Origin: Antennarius striatus
Taxonomy: Eukaryota > Chordata > Actinopteri > Lophiiformes > Antennariidae
DNA length: 64,000 nucleotides
Assembly (NCBI RefSeq): GCF_040054535.1
Contig: NC_090783.1
Coordinates: forward strand, 7,274,001 to 7,338,000
Direction: 5' to 3'
The notes beneath the pieces are model-generated. The model saw nothing but the letters and a program-made list of their open reading frames with translations. It did not search any database and was not told the origin of the DNA. Made by a program: the position numbers and the translations under genes. How positions within the stretch are numbered: the stretch's first letter is position 1; each line of letters opens with the position of its first letter. This document shows positions 19,579 to 30,709 of this stretch, piece by piece.

Positions 19579-20222
19579 CTTTAGGGAAAAAAGCAGCTTA
19601 TATTTTATGTAATAGCGCGAACACAATTCTACCGGGCAATATGGTAACGCTTGGATTCCAGGTTCCGGTACTCGTGTTTGCCTGCTGTGAAGAACAATGT
19701 GTGGATATTACCTTACCGCCCCCTACCGGCCAGGAGGTTGCTCTTGTATTTACGTCACCATCAGGTCGTGGTCGACCACGCAGCCTGGAAAACGGCCATG
19801 ACCTGCACCATAACATGTATGTTTGATAGAAGTTTTGTAATAATTAACTGATGATTTGCATATTATTATGAACCACAATATCAACACAAGTACTACACTA
19901 TCCGTAATCTCCAATTATGACTTGAAAGGTATTTCATCAAACTCTAGTATTAAGTTCTGATGTTTAGCAAAATAATATTAAAAGTAAACACTGCTTGATA
20001 ACATCAGCTGGGTGGCCAATCAGACCGGACTGATTGGTTGATTCAAGTCAGGTGCTGAATTTAAATACCGTACCTACTTAAAGAGTGCGCTTTGTGTGTG
20101 TCCCTTACAACAGCAGGCGACGAGATCAGACGCGACCATTGGTGCGACATTTACACGACAACTGGTTCACCAGCATTTACTAGGTTCACTGTGAGCTGTT
20201 TCATCGAGGGGGGGAAACGTTC
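19579..20222. promoter_or_regulatory. shared upstream region of dhx15 and sod3 copy 1
   Basis: dhx15 (minus) and sod3 copy 1 (plus) point away from each other with about 640 bases between them. Near the dhx15 side is a CRE-like TTACGTCA (19750-19757) and a CTCF-type motif (19716-19729). Near the sod3 side is AATTTAAATACC at about 20056, a weak TATA-like word. No further gene is seen. Confidence 0.5.
19716..19729 (-). promoter_or_regulatory. CTCF-consensus motif beside the dhx15 promoter
   Basis: On the minus strand the sequence CCGGTAGGGGGCGG matches the CTCF core CCRSYAGRKGGCRS at all 14 positions. It lies about 140 bases upstream of the dhx15 start codon, between dhx15 and the sod3 array. 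Occupancy is unknown. Confidence 0.5.
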
Positions 20223-20245
20223 ATGACGAAAATGCTTCCCCACGG
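20223..20245 (+). other. sod3 copy 1, first exon with in-frame upstream start
   Basis: A donor site (CACGG then GTAAGAG) ends this exon, and the acceptor TTTTCAG at 20581-20587 opens the main exon. The ATG at 20223 gives 23 bases, so the split codon GG+A restores the frame of the main exon. Translation could start MTKMLPHGS and run into the signal peptide. The 5' limit of the exon is not visible. Confidence 0.55.
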
Positions 20246-20591
20246 GTAAGAGCTAATTTCTCGTTTCTGTGCTCTTTGACTTTATTTGCGGTGTAAAGTC
20301 CGACGGTATTGTTTGTTTAATGACACAACAGCTGTCTGGATAACGCTCCTGATCCATATTCAGACCTCATACGTTATAATTGAAGATGATTTGTATTCAC
20401 AAATATTGGGACGGACGACGTTTGATTGGGAACAATGCACATTCAGTCTTATAATTGGATAATTATGTATTGAAAAATGACATTCACTTCGGTGCTGTGG
20501 GCAATTCTTTCAGTAGTTATGTAATGTTTTTTCTTGAAAACAAATTATTCTAATTTAAAAATGTACAAAATTATTTCCTATTTTCAGATCA

Positions 20592-21194
20592 ATGAATATC
20601 TTGGGAGCAGTGTTTATTATTCTGGCAAGCTGTCTACAATGTGTTTCTGCTGACTGCGACCCTGAACCTCCACCAGAGGTCTTGCCAGACAATGGTGCTC
20701 TGTATGCAGCCTGTAAAATGAGACCCAGTTCTAAACTGGATGAGGATCTGCCCCAAGTGTATGGTCAGGTGCTGTTTAAGGAAGATTATCCCAAAGGAAA
20801 GCTCAAAGTCCTCCTTCAGATCAATGGTTTCCCCACAGACCATGATCCTGGGCTGAAAGCGGTCCACATTCATCAATACGGAGACCTGAGCCATGGGTGT
20901 GGTTCAACTGGAGGCCACTACAATCCACTTGGAGTAGTTCACCCCAACCACCCTGGAGACTTTGGAAACTTTGCGGTTCACAAAGGAGAAATCATCGCTA
21001 TGATACAATCTAATGCAACGCTGTTTGGAAGATTGTCTGTTATTGGAAGAGCGGTGGTGATCCATGAAAAACAAGATGACATGGGAAAAGGTGGGGACGC
21101 TGGAAGCCTGCTGAATGGGAATGCTGGGAGAAGACTGAGCTGCTGCGTCATTGGAATTTCTTCCTCAAGCCTCTGGGACACTAGCCTTAATTAG
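20592..21194 (+). CDS. sod3: extracellular Cu/Zn superoxide dismutase, copy 1
   Basis: The single main coding exon (acceptor before 20588) encodes 200 residues from the internal ATG. It converts superoxide to hydrogen peroxide and oxygen in the extracellular space. A hydrophobic signal peptide ends near CVSA (residue about 21). All metal ligands are visible: HIH (residues 92 and 94), GGHYNP, VVHPNH, HPGDFGN and VVIHE. The disulfide cysteines (SHGC and LSCC) and the active-site arginine (NAGRRL) are present. One N-glycosylation site (NAT) corresponds to that in mammalian SOD3. The C-terminus (SSSLWDTSLN) lacks the basic heparin-binding tail of mammalian SOD3. It is the copy closest to dhx15 and least like the other two. 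Confidence 0.93.
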   Translation: MNILGAVFIILASCLQCVSADCDPEPPPEVLPDNGALYAACKMRPSSKLDEDLPQVYGQVLFKEDYPKGKLKVLLQINGFPTDHDPGLKAVHIHQYGDLSHGCGSTGGHYNPLGVVHPNHPGDFGNFAVHKGEIIAMIQSNATLFGRLSVIGRAVVIHEKQDDMGKGGDAGSLLNGNAGRRLSCCVIGISSSSLWDTSLN

Positions 21195-21266
21195 TATTAT
21201 AGCAGCGATCTGTTAAGCTGTTGTATTTACTGACTTTGTACGCCTTGTCCTATATGAAAACGGTCA

Positions 21267-21272
21267 AATAAA
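21267..21272 (+). terminator. poly(A) signal for sod3 copy 1
   Basis: AATAAATAAATG begins 72 bases after the stop codon and supplies overlapping AATAAA hexamers. Confidence 0.65.
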
Positions 21273-21824
21273 TAAATGTTACATAAATTGTGCTGCGCCT
21301 CTTCAATGGTAGCTGAAGCTTGCTGTGGTAGTCTGTGCCAATTGTCAACAGGTTTAATAAATTCACATAATCAGATACTGGTTAAAGGGCATTTCACTGG
21401 TCGTTGCAGCATTTTGAGGAACTCTTCAATGTCAGTTGCTTGGCTTTTTTACTCATTTGATACGATGTATTTGTCAGGGGTAAGCAGGCTAGAACGTTCT
21501 GGTCATCATTCCCAGACAATGTTTCTTCCAGCAACGACAAAGATGTAATTTCAGGAAGTGATAAGGGTCATTGGCATCATTTAATTTGTTTCGTTCTAGC
21601 CAATCTTTGGTAAGACCTGATGCCATTGAGTCTCAACATCAAAGAAACACTAATCTCAACTATGCCTGGGAGGATCTTTTCACTGAAATAATTCCTCCCC
21701 CAACAGGGTCATCCTGCCAATCTTGTTTTAGCAGTTGGTTTCTGCTCTCTGATCAAAACACTCTGACATTTGATATTTACGATTTATAACCCAGACCTTG
21801 AGTGGACGGGGAACATGACATTCA

Positions 21825-21927
21825 CATATTAGAATATGCAGAACCATTTTGATAAAATGGTGCAGAACCATTTTGATAAAATGGTTCTGCATTTGGTCCT
21901 GCAAATGGTTCTGCATATTCTAATATG
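21825..21927. repeat. nested palindrome upstream of sod3 copy 2
   Basis: Perfect 25-base arms (21825-21849 and 21903-21927) enclose a second perfect palindrome (21862-21890, 13-base arms around GAT). A further partial copy of the arm follows at 21924-21945. The equivalent site in the other duplication unit (about 35380-35420) has just one arm, so the fold-back arose here after the duplication. Confidence 0.9.
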
Positions 21928-21954
21928 CAGAACCATTTGATAAAATTCCATCTA

Positions 21955-22160
21955 GTTAATGTAGGGTGCACCAGGAAGGAGCTGACCGCCACTCGACCTC
22001 CCATTTCATGCCCATTTCAGGCCTCGTGTGCGTGCGCGCTACATGCGCCGTAAACACGAATGTATGCATGCGTTTGAAGAATTACTAACTACATTGTGCT
22101 CTTCATTTTCCTTCGGGGATCAGGCTAGTATACAATTATTTTTTTTTAATTGCATCAGCT
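21955..22160 (+). repeat. short retroposon-like repeat, copy 1
   Basis: This stretch matches 32195-32400 (words such as GGTGCACCA.GAAGGAGCTG, GTATGCATGCGTTTG and CCTTCGGGGATCA). The ending CCTTCGGGGATCA...T-rich is a common fish retroposon tail. Internal structure such as tRNA-like boxes was not seen. Confidence 0.55.
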
Positions 22161-22796
22161 GAACAGTGAGTGAGCCTTTAAGGCATAGTGATAAACTACA
22201 TAAAATGATTACAGGCTTGAGCAAACATCACTTATTTAACTAGGTTGCTTATAAAGTTTTTTTCTGGTTGAGTAAATGACATTCAGACTAAAGACTTGGG
22301 GGGAAAATGCACATTATTGAAATAAATTTTATTAACACGAAATTCACCAAAGGACTTATGTACACAACACATTCTTATAGAGCTTAACCAGTCAAAGGAC
22401 TACAAATTAAAAAGTTTAAAATGATTCTAAGATCAATTGCAGGAATAAAAATACTCCCTACACGACATCAGCTGCTGTGTCTCCAGTGCTTTTACGTTTT
22501 CACGATTTGATAGTTGTGGGTCACTTTTTGATTCATAGTCAGAAATAAAACCACGTAGTTGTGTCTTCCATTCCAATGTTTTTAGAAAAATTATAGGCAA
22601 TTTGAAGAGCAGCACAAATTGCACAGATTAAACTTCTGCGGTGCGAACCATCACGACATAGAATTTATTTGACCACCACCACCCCCTCCAGCCGCCCTCT
22701 GGCTTGCTCCGCCCGGGGAAACCACGTCCCACAAACGGGACTACATGAGAGCGTGTGGTCTCGACTCTCAGGTCATCGCTGAAGGTCTTCGCGCTG

Positions 22797-22813
22797 ATGA
22801 TGGGATTCCACGG
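22797..22813 (+). other. sod3 copy 2, first exon with in-frame upstream start
   Basis: ATGATGGGATTCCACGG ends at a GTGAGT donor (22814). Spliced to the acceptor at 24761-24762 it gives MMGFHGSMNMLGAV in frame. The upstream bases align with copy 3, but where copy 3 has TATAAAAG copy 2 has TACATGAGA, so its TATA box appears lost. The exon extends upstream to an unknown start site. Confidence 0.55.
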
Positions 22814-23200
22814 GTGAGTGGGCTGTTTGACGTGATTTACACGGAGAAAAAGGTCCTCTTTGGAGCTCCTCATATCCGTGGATCATTTTTAGTAACGTTT
22901 CATAATATTTGGGGTATGGGGTATTTTACATAAATATTCGACATTATTGTTTACTTAGTTTTTCAGTGGAGAAAGTAAAGCTTTTTACTTCAGCGGTGTT
23001 TGTTTGTTTTGCTACTCAGCATTTTTGCAGTAGGTGGAAGTTTAGAACTTTTTACCTCTATAATGAGTTTATTTAAAAACGTTTAACATGACAATCTTGC
23101 ACAATTCAACGATTAGCCAAGTTCTATTCCACCGTTAATCATTAATTCTTAGGGTGCACAAAAATGCAGCAGCACTTCGTATTCTTGCAAAGTTGCTTAA

Positions 23201-23399
23201 GTAGATTGTGTCAAATCAGTAGATTGTCTAAAATCAGTAGATTGTGTCAAATCAGTAGATTGTCTAAAATCAGTAGCTTGTGTCAAATCAGTAGATTGTC
23301 TAAAATCAGTAGATTGTGTCGAATCAGTAGATTGTCTAAAATCAGTAGATTGTGTTGAATCAGTAGATTGTGTAAAATCAGTAGATTGTGTCATATCAG
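23201..23399. repeat. 18-bp minisatellite with 36-bp higher-order period in sod3 copy 2 intron
   Basis: Eleven units of GTAGATTGTGTCAAATCA or GTAGATTGTCTAAAATCA follow each other. The first eight alternate strictly between the two forms, giving a 36-bp higher-order unit; the last three are mixed variants. It lies in the intron between the first and main exons of sod3 copy 2. Because 18 is a multiple of three, both strands stay open, but the repeat is not coding. Confidence 0.95.
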
Positions 23400-24766
23400 A
23401 ATAACAATCAGCATTTCTTGGAACAGATTTTGGACTACAAATTATTACCCAAAAGAAAGAAACTGGGGGGTATATGTGACGACCACATTTCTCAGGTGAT
23501 ACAACTGCAGGTACATTTTTCTCTGTGGGGTATTAGTGTGTTCACATTTGCACTCATCATCATTATGTTCTGATTGACCTAAAGGGAATCATTGACCCTG
23601 ACAACTTCTACAATAACAGGATAGACAATAGTTGTTGCTACACCAAAGACCAGTGCAACAAAATCACTTCAATAGTAAGAGCCTTTACAACAGTTATGGG
23701 GCATTATTGATTACATTCAACATCATCGCAGTGTCAGAAACATGGATTAATGAAATAAAGACTTGGATTCCTGCTTGGAGAAATCCATGTCTTTATTTCA
23801 TCAAGTTTGAGACTTTAAAGAGCAAGTTGATATCTGTTGATAATATAATGTGTAACTGTTGAAGTGTCTGTGACAAACTGGTAATTATTGGATAAACACT
23901 GTCTGTCTGAAGAGGGAGGTTAATACAATCATTATATTTTTGTCGAGAACACTGTCAAGATAACCTTGTTTTGAACATCTATAATGTGAACATGCCTTGT
24001 TGTTCCTTGGAAGAATGTTAATTAAGCTCAAAGTTACATCTGGAACGAAGGCTAATATCTGGAGTTGGAGAAAATTGGATGTAAGATGTTATGACTGATA
24101 AGAGAATGGATGGTTGAAAAAACAATGTGCCACAGGGACTGTCAAAATTCAATGTATGAAATTGTTGAAAATGTATTGTGATGAGAGAAGTGTTTAAATT
24201 GAACTCTGGGTTAATGAACTATCAAAGCCAGACAGATTCTACCCATCAGCCCTTTTTTTCCCCTGGATGTTGTTGATGTTGCAAGTGAGATGAAGGTGGG
24301 GAACACTGCTGTGATAACATGTTCAAAAAATAAAATAAAATAAATCACAACAGTAATTCTCCCACTAATGGACCTTAGTAGGCTGATTGCCACGATCCTG
24401 GGTTGTTACGTGTGATCCACGTGTGAGCATGGACAGTCTTTCACCACTGTGGCATAATTAGTCCTGACTTATCTGACATCTCGTCTTTTGGACTGTTTGT
24501 CCCACAAGACCAAGGTCATGTTAATCAACTTCCATGTTGGCTTTATACCAAAACCTTTTCTACATACAGATGTACAGAATTTCACAATAAATAAAAGCTA
24601 TTCTCAAAGTGGACCAAAAAAAAAGAGTGGTGCTGCAATATTAGACACTAGTATTGTATGAAAATCACGTTTACATGAAGAATTAATGTTTACTAAAATT
24701 TGAACATGCATGGATTAAGAATTTCCAAGGCTTTCTCTCCTAATGGTTTTAATTTCTTTCAGATCA

Positions 24767-25378
24767 ATGAATATGTTGGGAGCAGTGCTGATTGTTCTGG
24801 CAGGCTGTCTACAATGTGTCTCTGCTGACAGCAACACTGAGGCTCCACCAGAGGTCTTGGAGAACAATGGCACTTTTTATGCGGCCTGTAAAGTGAGACC
24901 CAGCTCCACACTGGCTCCCGGTCTGCCCAAGGTGTATGGCCAGGTGTTGTTTAAGCAACATTTTCCTGACGGTATCCTTCAAGTTCGTGTAAGCATCAAT
25001 GGCTTCCCCGCAAATAGTGACATTCAGCTCCAAGCGATGCACATCCATCAATATGGAGACTTGAGCCGCGGGTGTGTCTCGACCGGTGGCCATTACGATC
25101 CATTTGGTGATGATCACCCTGAACACCCTGGAGACTTTGGAAACTTTGAGACTCAGAAAGGAAAGATCAACGCAGTAATACAATCTAATGCCACGCTGTT
25201 TGGAAAATGGTCTGTAATCGGAAGAGCAGTTGTGATCCATGAAAAACATGATGATATGGGGCTAGGTGGAGACGCCAGGAGCCTGTTGCACGGAAATGCA
25301 GGACCCAGACTCGGCTGCTGCATTATCGGAATCTCCCCCCCCAGTCATTGGAACACGAGGAGCCTGAGGAGATATTAA
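24767..25378 (+). CDS. sod3: extracellular Cu/Zn superoxide dismutase, copy 2
   Basis: The main exon (acceptor ends at 24762) encodes 203 residues from the internal ATG. The signal peptide is MNMLGAVLIVLAGCLQCVSA. All copper and zinc ligands are kept: HIH at residues 92 and 94, GGHYDP, DDHPEH, HPGDFGN and VVIHE. Disulfide cysteines, the active-site arginine (NAGPRL) and an NAT glycosylation site are present. The tail is SHWNTRSLRRY, which has a few arginines but no long basic heparin-binding segment. It is much closer to copy 3 than to copy 1. The enzyme should be active on its residues. Its upstream TATA box looks degraded relative to copy 3. Confidence 0.92.
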   Translation: MNMLGAVLIVLAGCLQCVSADSNTEAPPEVLENNGTFYAACKVRPSSTLAPGLPKVYGQVLFKQHFPDGILQVRVSINGFPANSDIQLQAMHIHQYGDLSRGCVSTGGHYDPFGDDHPEHPGDFGNFETQKGKINAVIQSNATLFGKWSVIGRAVVIHEKHDDMGLGGDARSLLHGNAGPRLGCCIIGISPPSHWNTRSLRRY

Positions 25379-25536
25379 TCTAACAGAAGTGTTATATGCT
25401 AAAGCTTTAGTGTTTGTATTCAATCTTTCTATTCCATTCTTTGTGTGATGCCACGAAATGTCAGTGAGTCAGTCAAATCTCTCCTGTGTAAATACTGAAC
25501 AGTGGTTTATCAATCCTAGCAGAGGCTTGCTATAAT

Positions 25537-26425
25537 AATGTAAGGGGAGGCACTGACTTCATCATAATCACATTCACAAACATGAACCTACTGTGTAGCT
25601 TAGTCACCATTTAATGAGCAACAGTGAGTGGGTTATGTTTAAATTCTCATCAGAATTATTTACACATACAAACTGTGACACATAAATAAGCACATTTGAT
25701 TAAAAAATCGTTGTTACCTAAATGTTTGTTTATATGTTATGTTTAGTTATGAATGAAGTCCATGCGCAGCTCCTTCTGAAAAAAAGCAAAAAAATTTTGA
25801 GTTGAGATATGTAATCCTCCATTTTTTTAGTAAGGGGAGGCGAGCAGAAAAAACAAATAAATGGCTGCACTTGACTTGCTGCCTACGGATCGTAGCTTGC
25901 TGTCACTTTATTCTGCGGCCGAGGAGTCCCAAGAAAAATCCTTGGGATCACCAGCGCCCCCTACCATGAGGTTGGAGAACTGCATGCCTCACTTACAGCC
26001 TTTTCCCAGTCGTTTCAACTAAAAGACATTAAACACATACAGTTGTTGACAAAAAATACAGTACATTATATACAATAGCTAAATTGTGGAAATTTAGTTC
26101 ATATAGCAAACATGTTCGAACATTTTAATAGCGACATATAGATAGACAGCATTACAGTCTCACTGTTTAGCTACAGCACAGGAAGCCGAGTCATTGAGTA
26201 ATCCATGGTGAGGCTCAGCTGGCTGGTGTCTCACCACAGGTCTCTTCTCCTAATCTCTTCTCAGTATTGCAGCGGTAAATGTGAAAATTCAGCGATTTGG
26301 GGTAAAAATAAGCTTATAATGCACATCACTGGATAAATATAACCATTTAATTTATTTCTTCCATTTTCCAGTTTTTTCTTTCATGACAACAAGTGAGGCT
26401 GTGCCTCACCTGCCTCCCCTGACTG
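25537..26425. mobile_element. possible non-autonomous DNA transposon downstream of sod3 copy 2
   Basis: The block starts near GTAAGGGGAGGCACTGAC and ends near GCCTCACCTGCCTCCCCTGAC, an inverted AGGGGAGGC/GCCTCCCCT pair, and it is absent from the same place in the sod3 copy 3 unit. A third AAGGGGAGGCGAGC at about 25831 suggests two elements or an internal repeat. No target duplication was found and the family is unknown. Confidence 0.4.
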
Positions 26426-28199
26426 CACGTCAGTGTGAAATATCTATTTTCACAGAAGCATAGTCACAAAACATCAAATTCCCATGGTAAAGACCCAAAT
26501 CATTTTGATTCTATATGTTGAAAAGGCCAACAGTACTTGGACTACTCCAGCCCTCTCCATAGGAATGGTAGATTCCGCGCCCCTTCTCCCAAGTGGTGCA
26601 GTCCATCTACCCACTGCAGTTGACAGAGATGACAGTGAAGTTTGCAGAGTTCAGTCATTACCCTGATTAAGTTTCAGACCGGTGTTACAGCTATTGTTTA
26701 CAACTGTTGTGTGTCTCCATAGAAATAAACCACACACACAAACTCAGACAGATCTAGTCAGTTATAAGTTACTGTACATCCTGTCAAGCCATTTTGACGC
26801 CAATAAATTGCTCAACCAGACTTCTGGAGTAGCAGTGATTTGATCAGTCACCTCAGTGGTGGGTTGTGATTTCTGGAACCTAAGTTTATGAGAGAAGCCA
26901 TTGTCAGCCTACTCTTTCTTATATCTAAAACATTATATTTGTCATAAATAAATAAATCTTGCATATATTTCTAGCTCACATTCAACACATATACATATGG
27001 CTCTATTTAATTCCGATTTAATTCCTATGTGGTAAACTCATATTTTCACAAGACATAAAAAATGAAGATATCAGTGCTGGTAATCTAATAAATGTTCTGT
27101 AAATTTTGTAAGATCTCTTTATTCACTATTAAATAATGCTTGTACTTCATCGAATATTTGTTAAGAATTCATCTGTCATGGAATCAGATGAAAGCATGGA
27201 TTAAAGAAAATGAAATACTTTGTATAACACTACAATTGTAAAACAAAAACTGTCTTTTCAAAAATACTTTTAAACAAATTCAATAAAAGAACTGAAGGTT
27301 GTTGAATCTGAATGAGGTGACTGCAAGAGTTTGTAATACATTAAGGAAACAGCCTGAAGCTGCTGCTTTGTTTGAAGGTTTGAACACAGTTCAGGGTTGT
27401 CCCCCCCAGGTAAAAATGATCTAGACAGAGATCACACCAGGTAAGTTAGTGAGTGAATAAGAAAAGGAAAGAAGTTAACAATAATGTTATTGATAAGTCA
27501 AACAAGCATACAGTAATGTCATTTTTTGAAAAGACTTTTGTGAATTTTTAAAGGACAGACACACCCACATGTGGAGACATAGAGTGAGGGGGAGAGAGAG
27601 AGACAGAACCACAGAGAGAGCTGGGTTGATGCTCAGACACCATCCAAATACAACAGAACACTAAAAAAATGAAGAAACTACAGGCAGAGGGCAAGTTTCC
27701 TGTTGAAACTTTTCCTACCATGCCTTTCTAGTGAGTCATAAATGGGGATCTGAACTGACTACATTAGTATGAGGCAATATTTTCTTTCAAAGAAAAGCAC
27801 TACAATGTTTTGAACATTGTTCACAATAGCTTCTGTCTTTGCTGACATTGTAATCGATGCAGTGGGATTATGACTGAGGTTTGTGGTCGGGGAGAAGGAA
27901 GGGAGAATATTTGCTGGCAATTCCTGTCTGAGCAATGTTTGTGGATTCTGTTCAGCTGACAGGGGAAATAAAACACCGTGCATCGTATTCTTAAATTTGA
28001 TTTGCAATAAGATTTAATACTGAATATGTGTTTTACACCAGCAGAAATGTCACAAAAATTAAATTCTCGCCTTTGAGTCATGGAAACTCTCACACTGATA
28101 GAGTTACAACAATAAATGGAACTGCATATGGAAATCCCCCAAAGCACACAGACAGTAACATTTTCTCGCATATGAGACAATTGCAATCTTATCATCTAC

Positions 28200-28395
28200 A
28201 GACACTTGTCTGCCTTGCGGGTAACAGGTAGGCTGGAGTCTAATCTATCTGGATACAGACGAGAGGTTGGGTACACCACGGATGAGACATCAGTTCATTG
28301 CAGGGCCACATGAAAGACAAACAAACACACAGGATGACAACCACACCAACGGACAATTTAGTGTGATCAATTCACCTAAGCTGCATGTTTATGTT
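28200..28395 (+). repeat. L2-like LINE 3' segment, copy in unit A
   Basis: Words such as GAGACATCAGTTCATTGCAG and CGGACAATTTAGTGTGATCA are those of a widespread fish LINE 3' region. The same segment lies at 38720-38995 in the other unit, so it was present before the duplication. Here the sequence after it, corresponding to most of ccdc149 exon 12, is missing. Confidence 0.6.
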
Positions 28396-28417
28396 GGTCG
28401 TCACTCACTTTTTTCTG

Positions 28418-28691
28418 ACTTTTCATCACCTGTAAGAGTAGATTTATAAAATATAACCAATAGATGGCCCTCACGCCCTCAGTCAGCTGGGATAGACTCC
28501 AGCTCCCTGTGACCCGCGATAGCGGATGAAGCGGTTGTGAAAATGAATGAATGAATGAACCAACAGATGGTACGACAGACTGATAAGTCAGACACACAGT
28601 CACCATGTTGAGCATTCACCTTCCTCTCTGCGAGACTCTTTTGACTCTTCCTGCTGAGCCTTCGGAATAATGGTGTTGTTTCCTCCTGTTG
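28418..28691 (-). pseudogene. ccdc149: ccdc149 fragment (start of exon 12 and exon 11)
   Basis: A stub of exon 12 (about 28418-28433, reading GTGATGAAAAGTCAG on the minus strand) precedes a full-length 66-base equivalent of exon 11 (28620-28685) with both splice sites kept. Between them is a retroposon tail (about 28455-28558, ending in GAATGAATGAATG) not found in the functional gene. The rest of exon 12 is gone, so no normal C-terminus can be made. It is a by-product of the tandem duplication that created sod3 copies 2 and 3. Confidence 0.85.
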
Positions 28692-30238
28692 TGACAAGAT
28701 TATAATTACATCCAAAGATGCTTCTCCTTCACTCACTTTCGGAGAATGTAGCCTTGGCCAGGATGAGTTAATGTCATCAGGTGGTAACCAAGTTCATCCG
28801 GTGTTTCAACCCTGAACCACAACACCCTCCCAGTGGTGGCCAAATCACTGCCCGTCTCCTCCCTTGGCTTCCAGCTAAACCCCTTTCTTCTGCTCGATAA
28901 CCAGCAAGAAACTCTCTCTGCTGCCTCCCTCATCCTGCGAGCTGCTGTTTTTCTCTCCCTTCCTGTCATTCCAATGGCTGTGAGCATCCTCTACGCTGAC
29001 TGAGCAGTGAATCCTCTACAGCTGACCTCAACTGGGCCTGCCATCTTTTCCCCCTGCAGTCATGTGAGAGATCCCGGTATTTGGTGTTCTTTCTCTCTAA
29101 CGCCTGCTCACAACCCTCTTCCCATGGGACTGTAAGTTCTATGAGGATGATGTTGCCTGTTCAGACCACATGACCACATCTGGCCTCAGGGTTGTCTGGA
29201 CAACCTGGGGGAATTGCAGTCTTCCCCCCAGGTCTACCTCTATTTCCCATGATTGGGCATTTTGTAGCAGGTTGCTTCTTGTTGTTACTGTGGTGGGTGG
29301 CTTTTCTTCCTACCGAACAAACTTAATAGATCGCATTGTTTTCATTGTTGTGGTTTCTCGCATCTCTCCTGCTACAGAGCATTAGCAAGTGTCATGAGCA
29401 TCTTGTCCTGACACCACCTGTATCTTCATTGGGCAGGATGACAGAATGTGCGCCATGGTACCGCTCTCACCGTACAGCTTGCACAGTGGGTCCTCCCTCA
29501 AGCCCCATTTGTGTTAGTTTGTCTGTGCCAGCAGTGTCATACACCAATCTTAGCAGGAAGGAGATGTGGAAAAGCTCCAATCTCCATAGATCTGCCCGTG
29601 TGATCTTCCACTTTGGTAGGTCCCATTTGGCCCATGCTCCCTGGGACGCTAGCTCCGCTGCTTTTGCCCTTCAACTTTCCTCCTTCAGGCTTTGTACTTC
29701 CACCTGGATCGTGGCCCTTTGGTCCTTGGTTCCTGTCTTCCCCCTGTGCATGGTGTACCAGTGATGCCACGTACCTGCAACATACTTTCAGCTTGTGCAA
29801 CAGACAAGTCACCTGCCCAGTTGTGTCCAGATCTTGTGAGGATGCCTGCCTGTCTGACTTGTTTGTTCTGGGAGTCTCTGTATGTCACTGAGACTGTGCA
29901 CTTGGCTACCTTAAATTCCTCCACCATGGACAACAGAGGAAGTTGGAGCTGCCCTAATCTTATATACAAGCCAACTGAAGTGAAGCTTGGAGGGATTCCT
30001 AACCATATTTGGAGGTACTTATTGATCTTCCTCTCCACTTCTTCCACGCTCGTTATTGGAACTTCATACACTGTCATCAGCCCCATGCGGCTTGGCAGCA
30101 ATCCATGCTGATAAAGCCATGCTTTGAACTTCCCTGAGAGCCCTGATTTCTCAATTCTTCTCAGCCCTTCCTCTGTCTGCTTTTCTGAACTTGTGACGCT
30201 GTTCCTGTCAGCAAGTGAGTCATCAAATCACTTTCTGA

Positions 30239-30706
30239 GGCACTTAGATTATCCTCCATCGATGGAATCCCTTCTCCTTGTACCTGCAGCTTGACCCTGT
30301 TTATTAATTTACCTTTCCTGATCACCATTGCCCTGGATTTCACGGGCTTAAATTTCATTCTGGTCCATGTTGCCAGAACTGTTAGCATCCACCTCACCTC
30401 CACAAGTTGTGGTCATCACTGTAAGGTCATCCACATAACCTCTTATTCGGGGTTGTTGGACGCCCGATTCCATATTGGGGCCTTAAGCTTTCTTCCCAGC
30501 AGCTGCTGTTAGGAGGTTTATACCCATGATGAAGAGGATGGGGGAGAATGTACAGCCAGTCATGATTCCCTTTTCCAGAGTTTGTCACTGTGTTGTAAAA
30601 TAGGCAGTTTTGAATTGTAGCTGGATTCCGCCACAGTAGCTCATGATCAATCCCTTGATGTGCTGAGGGATGAGATAATGCTCTAGTGCTGCATGGATGA
30701 GGGTGT
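30239..30706 (-). repeat. direct repeat A, copy 1 (LINE segment)
   Basis: 468 bases, matching 31540-32007 with about two differences that I could find. Together the copies flank the 829-base block X (30710-31538). The segment encodes part of the LINE reverse transcriptase on the minus strand. Confidence 0.92.
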
Positions 30707-30709
30707 CAG

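Larger units (their letters stand above)
21560..28691. repeat. duplication unit A, left part: sod3 copy 2 with flanks
   Basis: Several blocks match the unit at 35.1-40.0 kb: 21600-21830 with 35180-35395; 22320-22640 with 35625-35960; the first exon and main exon of sod3; 24410-24600 with 36835-37160; 26440-26530 with 37960-38040; 26925-27190 with 38040-38260; 28020-28150 with 38570-38700; and a ccdc149 remnant from 28418. The boundary on the left is near 21560. The order and orientation are the same, so this is a tandem duplication. Confidence 0.85.

Noticed and set aside
23201-23399. CRISPR-like array
   Set aside because: Units are 18 bp, directly joined without spacers, in a eukaryotic intron.
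25948-25975. Third CTCF motif near GCGCCCCCTACCATG
   Set aside because: It fails the two leading C positions of the consensus and lies in a probable transposon.
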